This document shows, in pieces, positions 35,333 to 45,526 of a stretch of DNA of 64,000 nt. Origin of the DNA: an uncultured Flaviramulus sp. (lineage in GTDB: Bacteria; Bacteroidota; Bacteroidia; Flavobacteriales; Flavobacteriaceae); NCBI GenBank assembly GCA_947501105.1, contig CANMUP010000005.1, positions 62,001 to 126,000 of the forward strand, given 5' to 3'. A program made the position numbers and the translations under genes. The notes under the pieces are model-generated. The model was not told the DNA's origin, did not search any database, and saw only the letters and a list, made by a program, of their open reading frames with translations. Each line of letters starts with the position of its first letter. The first letter of the stretch is position 1.

Positions 35333-37729
35333 CTATTTTTTAAATTTAATTTTGACGTTTTTCTCTTTTGAAGTACTCCAAACTAATGGAATAGTTAAGA
35401 CATTCTTTTTAGTATCCCATATGCCTTTAATCTTTTTTCCATCAATTTTTATTCGCTTTGGTTGGTTTTTAATATTATGAATAATCAAATCAATTTGCTT
35501 AGATTTTGATTGAAAATCAGGACCATTTTCTGCTTCGAAATTAATCTCTAACCAACGCTTCTTAATTTTTGCTTCAAACTCTAAAATTTCATACTGTCCT
35601 TTTTCATAAGCATTAGTCGTTTCACCATCATCATTATAAAGTTTTCGCTCACTTTCTTTAACAGAATTATGGTGATAATAATGAACCTCTAAAGTATTCA
35701 CATCATAATCTTCTGTACTTTGCATAGGTTTTGCCATAGAGATAAAAGCTCCTGCTCGAATATAGGTTGGAATTGAATTTTCTTTTAAACCTATGGTTTT
35801 TGTTTGTCCACCATTAATGATTTCATCAGTATAAAAATCAAACCAGATATGATTCTTGGTAAAATATATGTCTTGATTTTTTATTCCAGCTTCTAAAACT
35901 GGTGATACCAAAATATCGTGTCCCCATAAATAACTTTTAGAGTAATTAAATAGTTTTTGATTATTTGGTTCTTCAAAAAATAAAGGTCGCATTAAAGGCT
36001 TTCCAAACTGATTATTCTCGTAAACTAATTGATAATTATAAGGCAGTAACTTATAACGTAATTCTATTGCCTTTTTTGTTAAAGCTTTCGCTTTTTTACT
36101 TCTAAAAACAGGTTCACTAGGAACATCTTCTTGAGCGTGAGGTCTAAAAACAGGTTGAAAAACACCGTATTGCAGCCACCGAACATATAATTCATCATCT
36201 AAATTTGCACCAGCAAATCCACCTAAGTCAGAGTGCATATATGCCAATCCTTGCATTCCCATTTGTAACGCAATTTCTGGTTGGCTTTGTAAACCTCCCC
36301 AAGTTCTATTTACATCTCCAGACCATGGAATAAGACCATAGCGTTGCGAGCCTGAATATCCTGCGCGCATTAAAATAAATGGTCGCATGTTAGGAAAATC
36401 TCTTTTATAACCCTCATGTATTAATCGCGCCCAATCGTGACCGTAAATGTTGTGAACTTCATCAGCTGTTCCTTTGGCATGAATCAAATTTGATGGATGT
36501 ACTTCTGGCTCACCCAAATCTCCCCAAACACCAGCAACTCCTTTATTTGTTAAATCTTTATAAATATTCCAAAACCATAGCTCAGCTTCTGGTTTATATA
36601 TATCTATTAAACCAGTATTCCCAAAATAAAAATCATATCTATAAGGATTTCCGATAGAATCTTTTGCTAAAACATCCTCTTTTACAGCCTCTTCCCATCG
36701 CTTTGAAGTTGACAAAATAAATGGTTCTGTAATCGTTATCGTTTTAACGCCCTTATTTTTTAAACGGGTCACCATGCCTTCAAAATCGGGAAACGAATCG
36801 CGAAAAACCTCTAAATTACCCATGGTTCCTATCATTTCTTTGCCAAACCAATATAGGTCTAAAATAATAGCATCTACAGGTATCTTTTCTTTTTTAAACT
36901 TATTAATGGTTACTTCGACTTCCTGTTGTGAGTGATAACCAAATCTGCTTGAAAAATTACCTAAAGCCCAACGTGAAGGCATCGGTTGTTTTCCTGTTAA
37001 ATTTGTATAATTATCAATAATATCAAGCCAAGAATCACCTACTATAACTTGATAGGTTTTTCTACCAGAAATGGTTTCGTAAGTTAATGTGTTATCCTTT
37101 TTACTATCTAAATCTAAAAATCCAATTGGCGCATTATCAAAATGAACCATATATTTATTTGAAGACATGACAATAGGAAGTGTAAAATTCATTAATTCAC
37201 TTCGCGTTTCGTAACCATAATGTGCCTTATTATATAGCTGTAATCGATTACCACGGCGATTCATCCCTAAAGCGCGAGCTCCTCCGCCATATAAAACTTC
37301 ATCTTTTTTTAAATTGAATTGAATGGTTTCTAAGCTATCGTTTTTTGAATAGCCCCCTTTTTCAGAAATGATTGATTTTCCTTTATAAGAATAGGATATT
37401 TGAAAAGGTTTTTTTTGAATATTAACTTGGATTCCACCTGTCTTCAATTCAATTTTATCAAAGCTTTCTTTTATTTCTTTAAAACCAAAGTTTGGCTTTT
37501 GTACAACTGCATGAGATATGGTATCATAAGAACTCTTATCAGAAATAGGCCTGAATATTGTCTCAACTATATTTGAGTTATAAGCTCTAAATATATAAAC
37601 ACCATCACTAACAATTACTCCAAATAAATCTTGCTTCGATTCTGTATTGATGAATTTACGATCTGCATTTTGTCCAAAAGACAAAGCTGATAATAATAGA
37701 CAAAATAAGAATAACTTTAAATGTTTCAT
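35333..37729 (-). CDS. GH31 alpha-glucosidase, secreted
   Basis: A 798-residue enzyme with an ordinary signal peptide (ending LSFGQ). GH31 landmarks: RWALGNFSSRFGYHSQQEV, IILDLYWFG, and GVWGDLGEPEVHP with the nucleophile Asp404; the acid/base region reads WSGDVNRTWGGLQSQP. It releases glucose from the non-reducing end of malto-oligosaccharides, probably in the periplasm. The N-terminal beta-sandwich (about 30-250) and C-terminal domains are of typical size. It lies between the esterase gene and a GH13 gene, with 4 to 9 bp spacers. Confidence 0.95.
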   Translation of the reverse strand: MKHLKLFLFCLLLSALSFGQNADRKFINTESKQDLFGVIVSDGVYIFRAYNSNIVETIFRPISDKSSYDTISHAVVQKPNFGFKEIKESFDKIELKTGGIQVNIQKKPFQISYSYKGKSIISEKGGYSKNDSLETIQFNLKKDEVLYGGGARALGMNRRGNRLQLYNKAHYGYETRSELMNFTLPIVMSSNKYMVHFDNAPIGFLDLDSKKDNTLTYETISGRKTYQVIVGDSWLDIIDNYTNLTGKQPMPSRWALGNFSSRFGYHSQQEVEVTINKFKKEKIPVDAIILDLYWFGKEMIGTMGNLEVFRDSFPDFEGMVTRLKNKGVKTITITEPFILSTSKRWEEAVKEDVLAKDSIGNPYRYDFYFGNTGLIDIYKPEAELWFWNIYKDLTNKGVAGVWGDLGEPEVHPSNLIHAKGTADEVHNIYGHDWARLIHEGYKRDFPNMRPFILMRAGYSGSQRYGLIPWSGDVNRTWGGLQSQPEIALQMGMQGLAYMHSDLGGFAGANLDDELYVRWLQYGVFQPVFRPHAQEDVPSEPVFRSKKAKALTKKAIELRYKLLPYNYQLVYENNQFGKPLMRPLFFEEPNNQKLFNYSKSYLWGHDILVSPVLEAGIKNQDIYFTKNHIWFDFYTDEIINGGQTKTIGLKENSIPTYIRAGAFISMAKPMQSTEDYDVNTLEVHYYHHNSVKESERKLYNDDGETTNAYEKGQYEILEFEAKIKKRWLEINFEAENGPDFQSKSKQIDLIIHNIKNQPKRIKIDGKKIKGIWDTKKNVLTIPLVWSTSKEKNVKIKFKK

Positions 37730-37737
37730 TATACACT

Positions 37738-38898
37738 CTATTGATTAATAAACAACCAAGAAATTGCTTGTTTAAATTCGGTTTTCCAAAATGATTCACT
37801 GTGAGTTCCATTTGGTTCTATTTTTTTATGAATATTTGAAAAACCATTTGACTCCATCAACTCAAACATTTTATTCATGTTATTAACCATCTCTTCTCCT
37901 TCTTTATCTCCTATCAAATAATAAAACTTAGAGTTATTAGGATGCTCTTTTGTAAACTTAAAACCATCTTCAGCATACCAAAATGATGGAGAAAATGCAC
38001 CGGCTTTCCCAAACACATCTGGTCTTTTAACTGTAGCATAATGTGCAAATAAGCCACCTAAAGACGATCCCATTATGCCTGTGTTATTATGGTCAGATTT
38101 GGTTCTGTATGCTTTATCAATTTTAGGTTTTAAGTTATTTACCAAAAAATCTAAATACAATTCACCTTCACCTTTCCCATATTTTTCATTATCCCAAGCC
38201 GAATATTCATTTAAACGTTTATTTCCTCCATGATCTATTGCTACAACAATAAGTTCAAAACCAGTCTCATTATACATTGCGTTTAATGTTTCATCAACCT
38301 CCCACTCGCCAGTGTAAGAGGTTTTAACATCAAATATATTTTGCCCATCTTGGAAATATAAAACTGGATAGTGCTTATTAGAAGTTTCATAATTAGGTGG
38401 TAAATACACACTTACTTTACGTTTTCGATTTAACTGTGGAATTTCAAAATCTTCAGCAAACACATGTACATTTTTTGACGCTGTTGATGTTTGATTATTT
38501 TCAACTAAATTATACCAGTTTGCAATATTTACCTCAACTTTCTCGTCTTGTTTCGTAAAAGTATAGATTCGGTTTTCAATTGGATTTCCATTTTCTAAAC
38601 ACTCAACAGTTTCCCAATTTCCTTGTGTGAACTTAAAATTAATAGTTTCTCGATATTTAGGAATGGTAATACTATAATTATTATTTTTCTTTTTTAATTT
38701 GAATTGCTCTCTGCCACCAGACCAGCCTTCAAAATCACCAGAAATATAAATTTCTTTATTATAATCGTGATTATTTGGGAACTGGTTAATAACAAACGTA
38801 ACTTCCTCATTGCCCAACAGTTTATTATCATCTTGCTTTTTATCTAAACAAGAAATCAATACAATACTTAATATTAAGATAACTAGGTGCTTTTTCAT
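37738..38898 (-). CDS. Lipoprotein esterase with a starch-binding-like N-terminal domain
   Basis: A 386-residue lipoprotein (lipobox LISC at residue 17). Residues 30-125 look like a CBM20/CBM48-type beta-sandwich (EIYISGDFEGWSGGREQFKLKK). Residues 140-386 are an alpha/beta-hydrolase of the esterase-D/PF00756 type: nucleophile Ser279 in MGSSLGG and a C-terminal His in NGTHSESFW; the acid is probably in the YLIGDKEGEE loop. It sits inside a maltodextrin operon, so it may remove acyl groups from modified alpha-glucan, but no esterified substrate is established. A carbohydrate-binding module on an esterase is a notable combination here. Confidence 0.85.
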   Translation of the reverse strand: MKKHLVILILSIVLISCLDKKQDDNKLLGNEEVTFVINQFPNNHDYNKEIYISGDFEGWSGGREQFKLKKKNNNYSITIPKYRETINFKFTQGNWETVECLENGNPIENRIYTFTKQDEKVEVNIANWYNLVENNQTSTASKNVHVFAEDFEIPQLNRKRKVSVYLPPNYETSNKHYPVLYFQDGQNIFDVKTSYTGEWEVDETLNAMYNETGFELIVVAIDHGGNKRLNEYSAWDNEKYGKGEGELYLDFLVNNLKPKIDKAYRTKSDHNNTGIMGSSLGGLFAHYATVKRPDVFGKAGAFSPSFWYAEDGFKFTKEHPNNSKFYYLIGDKEGEEMVNNMNKMFELMESNGFSNIHKKIEPNGTHSESFWKTEFKQAISWLFINQ

Positions 38899-38952
38899 TG
38901 TAATATTTATAATGATAGCTTTTGAGGAATTAGAGAATAATTTTAAATAAAG

Positions 38953-40938
38953 TTATTGCTTCGTTGTTAAGGTGATACTCCCTTTTTCTTTTAAAATTAG
39001 CTTGTCGTTCCATTCAATTACATCTCCAGTTATGATATTATTTAATGGTTTTCCATTTAAATCTATTTCTTCAAATCGTTTTAAATCTAATTCAATCTCG
39101 CTATCATTTTTATTTAAAATATGGACAACCGTTTCATCTTCCAAAACTCTAAACAATACATAAATACTATTTTCTGGAGCAAAATGAATTGTTTTTCCAT
39201 TATGAATTGCTTTGCTGTTTTTGCGATAATTGAGCAGTTTTTTTAAATACTCCTGCATGTCTTTTTGAGCATCGGTTAAGCCTTCTCCAGTAAATGCATT
39301 TACAGTGTCTCCTTGCCAACCTCCAGGGAAATCTGTACGAATTAAACCATGATCTCCCGGTTTATCAAAATCGTCCATTAAAATTTCTGTGCCATAGTAC
39401 AACTGTGGAATTCTAGGTAAAGTCAACAAATAACTTAAAGCCATTTTAGTGTTTATAACATCGCCCTTAAGTTGAGTAAAAATGCGACTCATATCATGAT
39501 TATCTGGGAAAATCATAATGTTTTGTGGGCTTGCATAATGAAAATCGTTTGCTAAACCTTCGTAAATTTTTACTAAGCCTTTATTCCATGATTCTTCTTC
39601 ATTTAAAGCATTAATAATATTAGATTGCATCGCAAAATCCATGGTAGACTTCAAATTAGAATCGTATCCATCTTTATTGTTTGCCCCTTCTTGCCAATAA
39701 CCAATTAGCAGTGGATTATAACTCCATTCTTCTCCAACAATACTAAAATTAGGGTATTCATTCATTATAGCTCCTGCCCAATCACTCATAAAATCTTTAT
39801 CAGGATATGGATAAGTATCTTGACGAATACCTGCTAAACCTACGGTTTCTATCCACCAAATACTATTTTGAATAATATATTTAGCCATAAACGGATTGCG
39901 CTGATTTAAGTCTGGCATTTGGTGTGTAAACCAACCATCTCTATTACCATCAACATCTGCTTTAGCTGCATAAATATCTTGATTGCTTGTACGTCTGTGG
40001 TTAGAATAGGTAGCCAAATCCCATTTCCATTTATCTTTGTTTTTTTCGTAATCTTCTTGATGATTTACCCAATCTTTAAACGGCAAATCTTTCATCCACC
40101 AATGTTCTACACCACAATGATTGGCGACTTGATCCATTACTAGTTTAATGTTTCTCGATTTTGCTTTATCGGCAAGTTCTCTGTACTCTGATAATGTTCC
40201 AAAGCGCGGGTCTATTTCATAAAAATCGGTCATGGCATAACCATGATATGATGACCTGGGCATGTTGTTAGTTAATAATGGGCAAGACCAAATGGCTGTA
40301 AAACCCATATCTTGAATATAATCTAAATGATTGATAATTCCTTTTATATCACCACCATGCCTTGCATAATCATCATTTCTATTAATCGTTGCTTCCTTTA
40401 ATAGGCTAACTTTTTGTCCTAATTCATTAATACCCGTTTTTTTTAAAAAAATATCATTTGAAGTGTCTCCATTTGCAAATCGATCTGGAGTAATTAAATA
40501 TAACACATCAGAACTATCAAAACCTATATAATCTTCAGCTTGCTTTTCTCTAGACTTAATTTCATAAGTATGTATTAATTCTTCATTATTTTCAATCTTA
40601 AAAACAATATTGAATTTACCTGCTTCTACAGTTTTATCAATATTCAAATCAATAAATAAGTAATTTGGACTATCTGCCTTATGTACTTTTTTAATTGAAA
40701 TACCTTCGTATGAAATTTCAGGTTTTGCTTTTGAAATATCAGGATGATTAACCAGCAATTGTAATTCGGAATTTTTAAAACCAACCCACCAATTTGATGG
40801 TTCAATACGTTCAATATCATTACGCTCAACTACTGATGTATAAGTCTCCGCTTTATCTGAAACTTTATCATTTTGTTCTTTGCATGATATACTAAAAACA
40901 AGTACGAATAAAAGATATATTTTGATTGATTTTTGCAT
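38953..40938 (-). CDS. SusA-like GH13 neopullulanase/cyclomaltodextrinase, lipoprotein
   Basis: A 661-residue protein with lipobox FSISC at residue 19, an N-terminal Ig-like CMD domain (about 40-135), a GH13 barrel and a C-terminal beta domain. Catalytic regions: MDQVANHCG, GLAGIRQDTYPYPD with the nucleophile, SIVGEEWSYNP with the acid/base and FPDNHDMSRIF. This arrangement matches SusA and relatives, which hydrolyse cyclodextrins, pullulan and malto-oligosaccharides in the periplasm. It is next to the GH65 gene after 23 bp. Confidence 0.94.
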   Translation of the reverse strand: MQKSIKIYLLFVLVFSISCKEQNDKVSDKAETYTSVVERNDIERIEPSNWWVGFKNSELQLLVNHPDISKAKPEISYEGISIKKVHKADSPNYLFIDLNIDKTVEAGKFNIVFKIENNEELIHTYEIKSREKQAEDYIGFDSSDVLYLITPDRFANGDTSNDIFLKKTGINELGQKVSLLKEATINRNDDYARHGGDIKGIINHLDYIQDMGFTAIWSCPLLTNNMPRSSYHGYAMTDFYEIDPRFGTLSEYRELADKAKSRNIKLVMDQVANHCGVEHWWMKDLPFKDWVNHQEDYEKNKDKWKWDLATYSNHRRTSNQDIYAAKADVDGNRDGWFTHQMPDLNQRNPFMAKYIIQNSIWWIETVGLAGIRQDTYPYPDKDFMSDWAGAIMNEYPNFSIVGEEWSYNPLLIGYWQEGANNKDGYDSNLKSTMDFAMQSNIINALNEEESWNKGLVKIYEGLANDFHYASPQNIMIFPDNHDMSRIFTQLKGDVINTKMALSYLLTLPRIPQLYYGTEILMDDFDKPGDHGLIRTDFPGGWQGDTVNAFTGEGLTDAQKDMQEYLKKLLNYRKNSKAIHNGKTIHFAPENSIYVLFRVLEDETVVHILNKNDSEIELDLKRFEEIDLNGKPLNNIITGDVIEWNDKLILKEKGSITLTTKQ

Positions 40939-40961
40939 GCTATCGATTTTAAATAGTTAAT

Positions 40962-43268
40962 CTAAACAGTTACTAAATTATTGGGTTCAATTGTTACCAA
41001 TTCATCGTTAACCAAAATTTGTAAAGAAGACTCATTCTCTAACTCAAAATTAGTTTCATTTTGACAGACATTTACTTTTATAATTGCTCCTCTAAAATTC
41101 ACTTTAAATGAATAAGCATCCCATTGTTTTGGGATTTTTGGGGTAAAGGATAAAATATTATCCTTAACTCGCATCCCGCCAAAACCTTCAACTATACTCA
41201 TCCACGTACCAGCCATTGATGTTATGTGTAATCCTTCGTGTACCTCATGGTTATAATCGTCTAAATCCAAACGAGATGTTTGCAAATAAAATTCGTATGC
41301 TTGTTCCATTCTGCCTAATTTAGCAGCTTGAATACTGTGAACACAAGGAGACAATGAGCTTTCGTGCACCGTAAAAGGTTCATAAAAATCAAAATGTTTT
41401 TCTAATTCGTCCTTTGTAAATTCATCTTCAAAGAAATAGAAACCTTGTAAAACATCGGCTTGTTTTATATAAGGTGAACGCAAGATTTTATCCCAAGACC
41501 ACTTTTGGTTAATTGGTCTTTGCGATTTATCTAAATTAGACACAGGAATTAATTCTTTATCTAAAAAGCCGTCTTGCTGAAGATATACTTGATGTTTTTC
41601 TGAATAAGGAAAATACATATTATCGGCAACCGCTTTCCAAAGTGCCATTTCTGTTTTAGAAAGTTTAACTTTTTTTGCAATTCTTAAAAAATCTGAGTGA
41701 TAATCTGCATCAACTTTTTCAATCGTTTCTATAGTATAATTAATGCACCATTGTGCCAAATAATTAGTATACCAATTGTTATTTACATTGTTCTCGTATT
41801 CGTTTGGTCCAGTAACTCCAAGAATAACATATTTGTTTTTTTCTTTAGAAAAGTTAGCACGTTGTTGCCAGAAACGGGCAATACCAATTAGTACTTCTAA
41901 CCCTTTTTCAGGAATATAACTATAGTCTCCAGTATAACGATGATAATTAAATATAGCAAATGCGATGGCTCCGTTACGATGAATTTCTTCAAATGTAATT
42001 TCCCACTCGTTATGGCATTCTTCACCATTCATGGTAACCATTGGGTATAATGCTGCGCCATCCTTTAATCCAATGTTTTTAGCATTATCAATAGCTTTTT
42101 CTAAATGATTATAGCGATATTCCAACAAGCTTCTAGCTACTTGTTGATCTTTTGTTGCCATATAAAAGGGAATACAATACGCTTCGGTGTCCCAATAAGT
42201 GCTACCTCCATATTTTTCGCCTGTAAATCCTTTTGGGCCAATATTTAATCTAGAATCTTTACCTAAATAGGTTTGATTTAATTGAAAAATATTAAAGCGA
42301 ATACCCTGTTGCGCTTTTACATCTCCGGTAATATTAATATCGGCACGTTCCCAGATATTTGCCCAAGCTTCTTTTTGCATTAGTAACAAACCTTCAAAAC
42401 CAATTTTTTTAGCTTTTTCTAAAGTTTGCTTTGATACTAAAGCCAATTCACTTTTATCATAATTTCTGTCGGCAACATAACCTCCAAATTTTTGAATAGA
42501 ATAAGTTTCACCCTTCTCAACTTGTTGATTATAATTAAAAGAGACTTGGTTCAAATCTGTTTTTATGCTAGGTTTTATTGAAACTTCTTTATTATTTATA
42601 AAGACTTTAGATTCCATAAACGTACAGGTATAAAAATCTGTTTTCATGGTTTTTGCCTCAATAAATGCCTGATGGTTTTTATGATTAATGTTTAAAACAT
42701 TCCAAAACTTATCATCCCAATTGGTATCTTCATTAGTAATACTAGCATCTAAATAGGGTTGAAACTGAATTTTAGCATTGCCATTTAAAGGCGTAATATT
42801 ATATTCTATTGCTCCTAACTCTTCTAAATCTAAACTTAAAAAACGCTTAGTTTCAACCTCAACTTGGATATTATTTTTCAGTTTAGCAGTAAAACATCGA
42901 GATAACCAACCTTCTTGCATGTTGAGTTCTCTTTTAAAATTCTCAACCTTTTTACATGAGAATAAGTCTAGTTGTTCATCATTTACAGAAACATTTATCC
43001 CTATCCAATTTGGTGCATTAAGTACTTTAGCAAAATATTCTGGATACCCGTTTTTCCACCAACCTACTCTAGTTTTGTCTGGATAATAAACACCAGCAAT
43101 ATAACTGCCTTGAAATGTTGGTCCAGAATAATGCTCTTCAAAATTAGCACGTTGTCCCATAGCACCGTTACCAATGCTAAATAAACTTTCGGAAGATTTT
43201 ACACGATTTGCATCAAAGTCTTCTTCTATTAAGGACCAATTATCTGGTTTTATATAATCTTGATTCAT
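40962..43268 (-). CDS. GH65 maltose phosphorylase
   Basis: A 768-residue cytoplasmic enzyme, no signal peptide, the normal size for the family. It splits maltose with phosphate to glucose and beta-glucose 1-phosphate. The general acid is Glu490 in TGPNEYENNVNNNWYTN; the phosphate-binding end is near HEGLHITSMAGTWM. Its product is the substrate of the beta-phosphoglucomutase encoded just upstream, and the sugar comes through the MFS transporter at the head of the operon. Kojibiose or trehalose phosphorylase are alternatives within GH65; the maltose context argues for maltose. Confidence 0.95.
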   Translation of the reverse strand: MNQDYIKPDNWSLIEEDFDANRVKSSESLFSIGNGAMGQRANFEEHYSGPTFQGSYIAGVYYPDKTRVGWWKNGYPEYFAKVLNAPNWIGINVSVNDEQLDLFSCKKVENFKRELNMQEGWLSRCFTAKLKNNIQVEVETKRFLSLDLEELGAIEYNITPLNGNAKIQFQPYLDASITNEDTNWDDKFWNVLNINHKNHQAFIEAKTMKTDFYTCTFMESKVFINNKEVSIKPSIKTDLNQVSFNYNQQVEKGETYSIQKFGGYVADRNYDKSELALVSKQTLEKAKKIGFEGLLLMQKEAWANIWERADINITGDVKAQQGIRFNIFQLNQTYLGKDSRLNIGPKGFTGEKYGGSTYWDTEAYCIPFYMATKDQQVARSLLEYRYNHLEKAIDNAKNIGLKDGAALYPMVTMNGEECHNEWEITFEEIHRNGAIAFAIFNYHRYTGDYSYIPEKGLEVLIGIARFWQQRANFSKEKNKYVILGVTGPNEYENNVNNNWYTNYLAQWCINYTIETIEKVDADYHSDFLRIAKKVKLSKTEMALWKAVADNMYFPYSEKHQVYLQQDGFLDKELIPVSNLDKSQRPINQKWSWDKILRSPYIKQADVLQGFYFFEDEFTKDELEKHFDFYEPFTVHESSLSPCVHSIQAAKLGRMEQAYEFYLQTSRLDLDDYNHEVHEGLHITSMAGTWMSIVEGFGGMRVKDNILSFTPKIPKQWDAYSFKVNFRGAIIKVNVCQNETNFELENESSLQILVNDELVTIEPNNLVTV

Positions 43269-43326
43269 TTTTATTTATTATTAAAATAAGAGTCTTCATT
43301 TTAATTCACTCTTCAACGTAATGCTC

Positions 43327-44007
43327 TTATATTTTCTCTAATTCTTTCTTTTTTACTTTACTTATTTTCTCAATAAATTCTGAGCTTATCTCAGTAAAAT
43401 CTTTAAAAACAAAGTCGGCTTCGTTTAAAACAGAAACTTCACCAATACCTATTGAAATCATGTTTGCGGTATTTGCCGCTTGAATCCCTGCAACAGAGTC
43501 CTCAAAAACAACGCAATTTTCTACTGATACATTTACCTTACTTGCAGCTTTTAAAAACACTTCAGGATCGGGCTTTGCGTTAGTAACATCGTTACCATCA
43601 ACAATAGCATTAAATTGATGCAATAGGTTTACTTTTTTAAGTATTTGTTTAGAATTTTTACTTGCAGAACCTAAAGCTATAGGCTGATTTTGTTGAGATA
43701 AGTAATTCAATATTTTTGTTACATCTGGAAGAATTTCGCTTTCATCCATATTAGAAATGTAGCTTAAGTATTCTTCATTTTTTTTAGACATAAGTTTTAA
43801 AAACTCCTCATTAGAGAGTGTTTTGTTTCCCCACTCAAGAATCTTTTTTAATGAGCTTTCTCTACTTACCCCTTTTAATTGTTCGTTTTGTATATGCGTA
43901 AAATCTATACCTATACTATTAGCTAAAGCTTTCCAAGCTAAATAATGATATTTTGCAGTGTCTACAATAACACCGTCTAAATCGAATATAAATCCTTTTT
44001 TATTCAT
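43327..44007 (-). CDS. pgmB: Beta-phosphoglucomutase
   Basis: A 226-residue HAD-superfamily phosphomutase converting beta-glucose 1-phosphate to glucose 6-phosphate. The nucleophile is Asp9 and the acid/base Asp11 in FDLDGVIVDTAKYH; the cap domain carries LKGVSRESSLKKIL, and the later motifs are LGSASKNS, DVTNAKPDPEVFL and VFEDSVAGIQAA. It lies next to GH65 and the transporter, the normal trio for phosphorolytic maltose use. Confidence 0.96.
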   Translation of the reverse strand: MNKKGFIFDLDGVIVDTAKYHYLAWKALANSIGIDFTHIQNEQLKGVSRESSLKKILEWGNKTLSNEEFLKLMSKKNEEYLSYISNMDESEILPDVTKILNYLSQQNQPIALGSASKNSKQILKKVNLLHQFNAIVDGNDVTNAKPDPEVFLKAASKVNVSVENCVVFEDSVAGIQAANTANMISIGIGEVSVLNEADFVFKDFTEISSEFIEKISKVKKKELEKI

Positions 44008-44016
44008 TTTTTAAGA

Positions 44017-45372
44017 TTAAATTACATCATCTACATCCTTTACTTTATAAACTAAAGATGCAGCGATTAAAAAACTTACTCCACTCATCATCAAAGCAAA
44101 TATGGCTTGATTTCCATAAGCATACTTTACAAGCGGACCTCCAATTAAAGCGTTGATTATTTGAGGTATTACTATGAAGAAATTAAAAATACCCATGTAA
44201 ACGCCCATTTTTTTAGGCGAAATTGAACCTGCCAAAATTGCGTAAGGCATAGCCAAAATACTGGCCCAAGCGATACCAACGCCTACCATAGAAACAATTA
44301 GCCAATTTTTATCTGGCATAACATAAATAGAGAGCAAACCTAATCCACCGATAATAAGAGATAAAGAATGTGTTTTCTTTCTACCTATTCTCTTAGCTAT
44401 GTATGGCAAAGTGAAAGCATAAAGTGCGGAAACTAAATTATAAACTCCGAAAAGAATACCAACCCAATCTCCAGCATCTTGATACAAGCTACTGCTACTG
44501 TCTGTATGCGATAATCCATATACGTGTTGTGCAATTGCTGGCGTTGCAAAAACCCACATTCCAAAAAGTCCAAACCAAGAAAAGAATTGCACCCAACTAA
44601 GTTGACGCATAGTTTCAGGCATTTTCTTGAAGTCCTCAAAAATATCTAGTAAGCTAGATTTTTCTTCGCCTCCATCTTTTTCCAAAGCTTCAGAATGCGC
44701 TTTTTCATCTTCGAAGCTTGCTAATTCTTCTGGCGAATACTCTTTTGTAGTTGCAACCGTAACTAAAATTGAAATTATTAGAATGACTGCTCCAATAATA
44801 AAAGAGAGTATTAGGTTTAAGGGAACTGCTCCTTCAACTGTTTCATTAGACACACTAAACCAATTAGTTAAAGCGTAAGGCAACCAAGATCCAATAACAG
44901 CACCAAAACCAATGAGGGCCGTTTGCACACTAAAACCTAACGTACGCTGGTCGGTTCTTAAATTATCACCAACTAAGGCTCGAAACGGCTCCATTGCAAT
45001 GTTGAACGAGGCATCCATTATCATGAGCATACCTGCACCTACCCAAAGAGCCGGCAAAAATGCTATAAACATATCAGCCTGTGGCATGAGTACTAAACCT
45101 ATAGATGCTAAAATAGCACCAACTAAAAAATAAGGTTTACGTCTGCCAAATTTTCCCCAAGTTTTATCGCTATAGTGCCCAATTACTGGTTGAACAATTA
45201 ACCCCATCAAAGGCGCTATTATCCAAAACCAAGATAGCTCATGAACATCTGCTCCAAAAATTTGTAAAATTCTGCTGGCATTGGCGTTTTGCAGTGCAAA
45301 ACCCATTTGTATCCCCAAAAAACCGAAACTCATGTTCCAAATTTCCCAGAAACTTAATCTACGCTTTTCCAT
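44017..45372 (-). CDS. MFS maltose/oligosaccharide transporter
   Basis: A 451-residue inner-membrane protein of the major facilitator superfamily with about 12 helices. The motif HYSDKTWGKFGRRKPYFLVGAILAS in loop 2-3 and the N-terminal FLGIQMGFALQNANASRILQIFGAD are as in SLC45/MalT-like flavobacterial maltose transporters. It is the first gene of the mal operon and should deliver maltose to GH65. The operon promoter is about 100 bp upstream. Confidence 0.93.
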   Translation of the reverse strand: MEKRRLSFWEIWNMSFGFLGIQMGFALQNANASRILQIFGADVHELSWFWIIAPLMGLIVQPVIGHYSDKTWGKFGRRKPYFLVGAILASIGLVLMPQADMFIAFLPALWVGAGMLMIMDASFNIAMEPFRALVGDNLRTDQRTLGFSVQTALIGFGAVIGSWLPYALTNWFSVSNETVEGAVPLNLILSFIIGAVILIISILVTVATTKEYSPEELASFEDEKAHSEALEKDGGEEKSSLLDIFEDFKKMPETMRQLSWVQFFSWFGLFGMWVFATPAIAQHVYGLSHTDSSSSLYQDAGDWVGILFGVYNLVSALYAFTLPYIAKRIGRKKTHSLSLIIGGLGLLSIYVMPDKNWLIVSMVGVGIAWASILAMPYAILAGSISPKKMGVYMGIFNFFIVIPQIINALIGGPLVKYAYGNQAIFALMMSGVSFLIAASLVYKVKDVDDVI

Positions 45373-45429
45373 TAATAGTATGTTTAAATTAATACTATTT
45401 CGATAAGCGGTAACTTATCAAAACTTATT

Positions 45430-45447
45430 GTGAGAAGTGAAAATATA
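45430..45447. promoter_or_regulatory. 18-bp shared element, copy in the mal operon leader
   Basis: GTGAGAAGTGAAAATATA on the plus strand, identical to 46795-46812 ahead of susC. Here it lies in the 5' leader of the minus-strand operon, flanked by inverted AACTTAT/ATAAGTT arms (45422-45451). Probable operator or leader element common to both halves of the starch system. Confidence 0.55.
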
Positions 45448-45463
45448 AGTTTTGATTTCGAAT

Positions 45464-45471
45464 CAAAGATA
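45464..45471 (-). promoter_or_regulatory. -7 element of the mal operon
   Basis: Minus strand TATCTTTG, an exact TAnnTTTG, about 92 bp ahead of the transporter start. The leader contains two inverted repeats and the 18-bp shared element. Confidence 0.55.
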
Positions 45472-45526
45472 TAAAAGAATTTTATTTTTCCTAATAAAAC
45501 TTTTACTTCAATAATATTTAACGAAA

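Noticed and set aside
38972-43184. Several plus-strand frames of 60-100 codons inside the mal operon
   Set aside because: They are antisense to well-conserved enzyme genes, show no domain and have compositions expected from the opposite strand.
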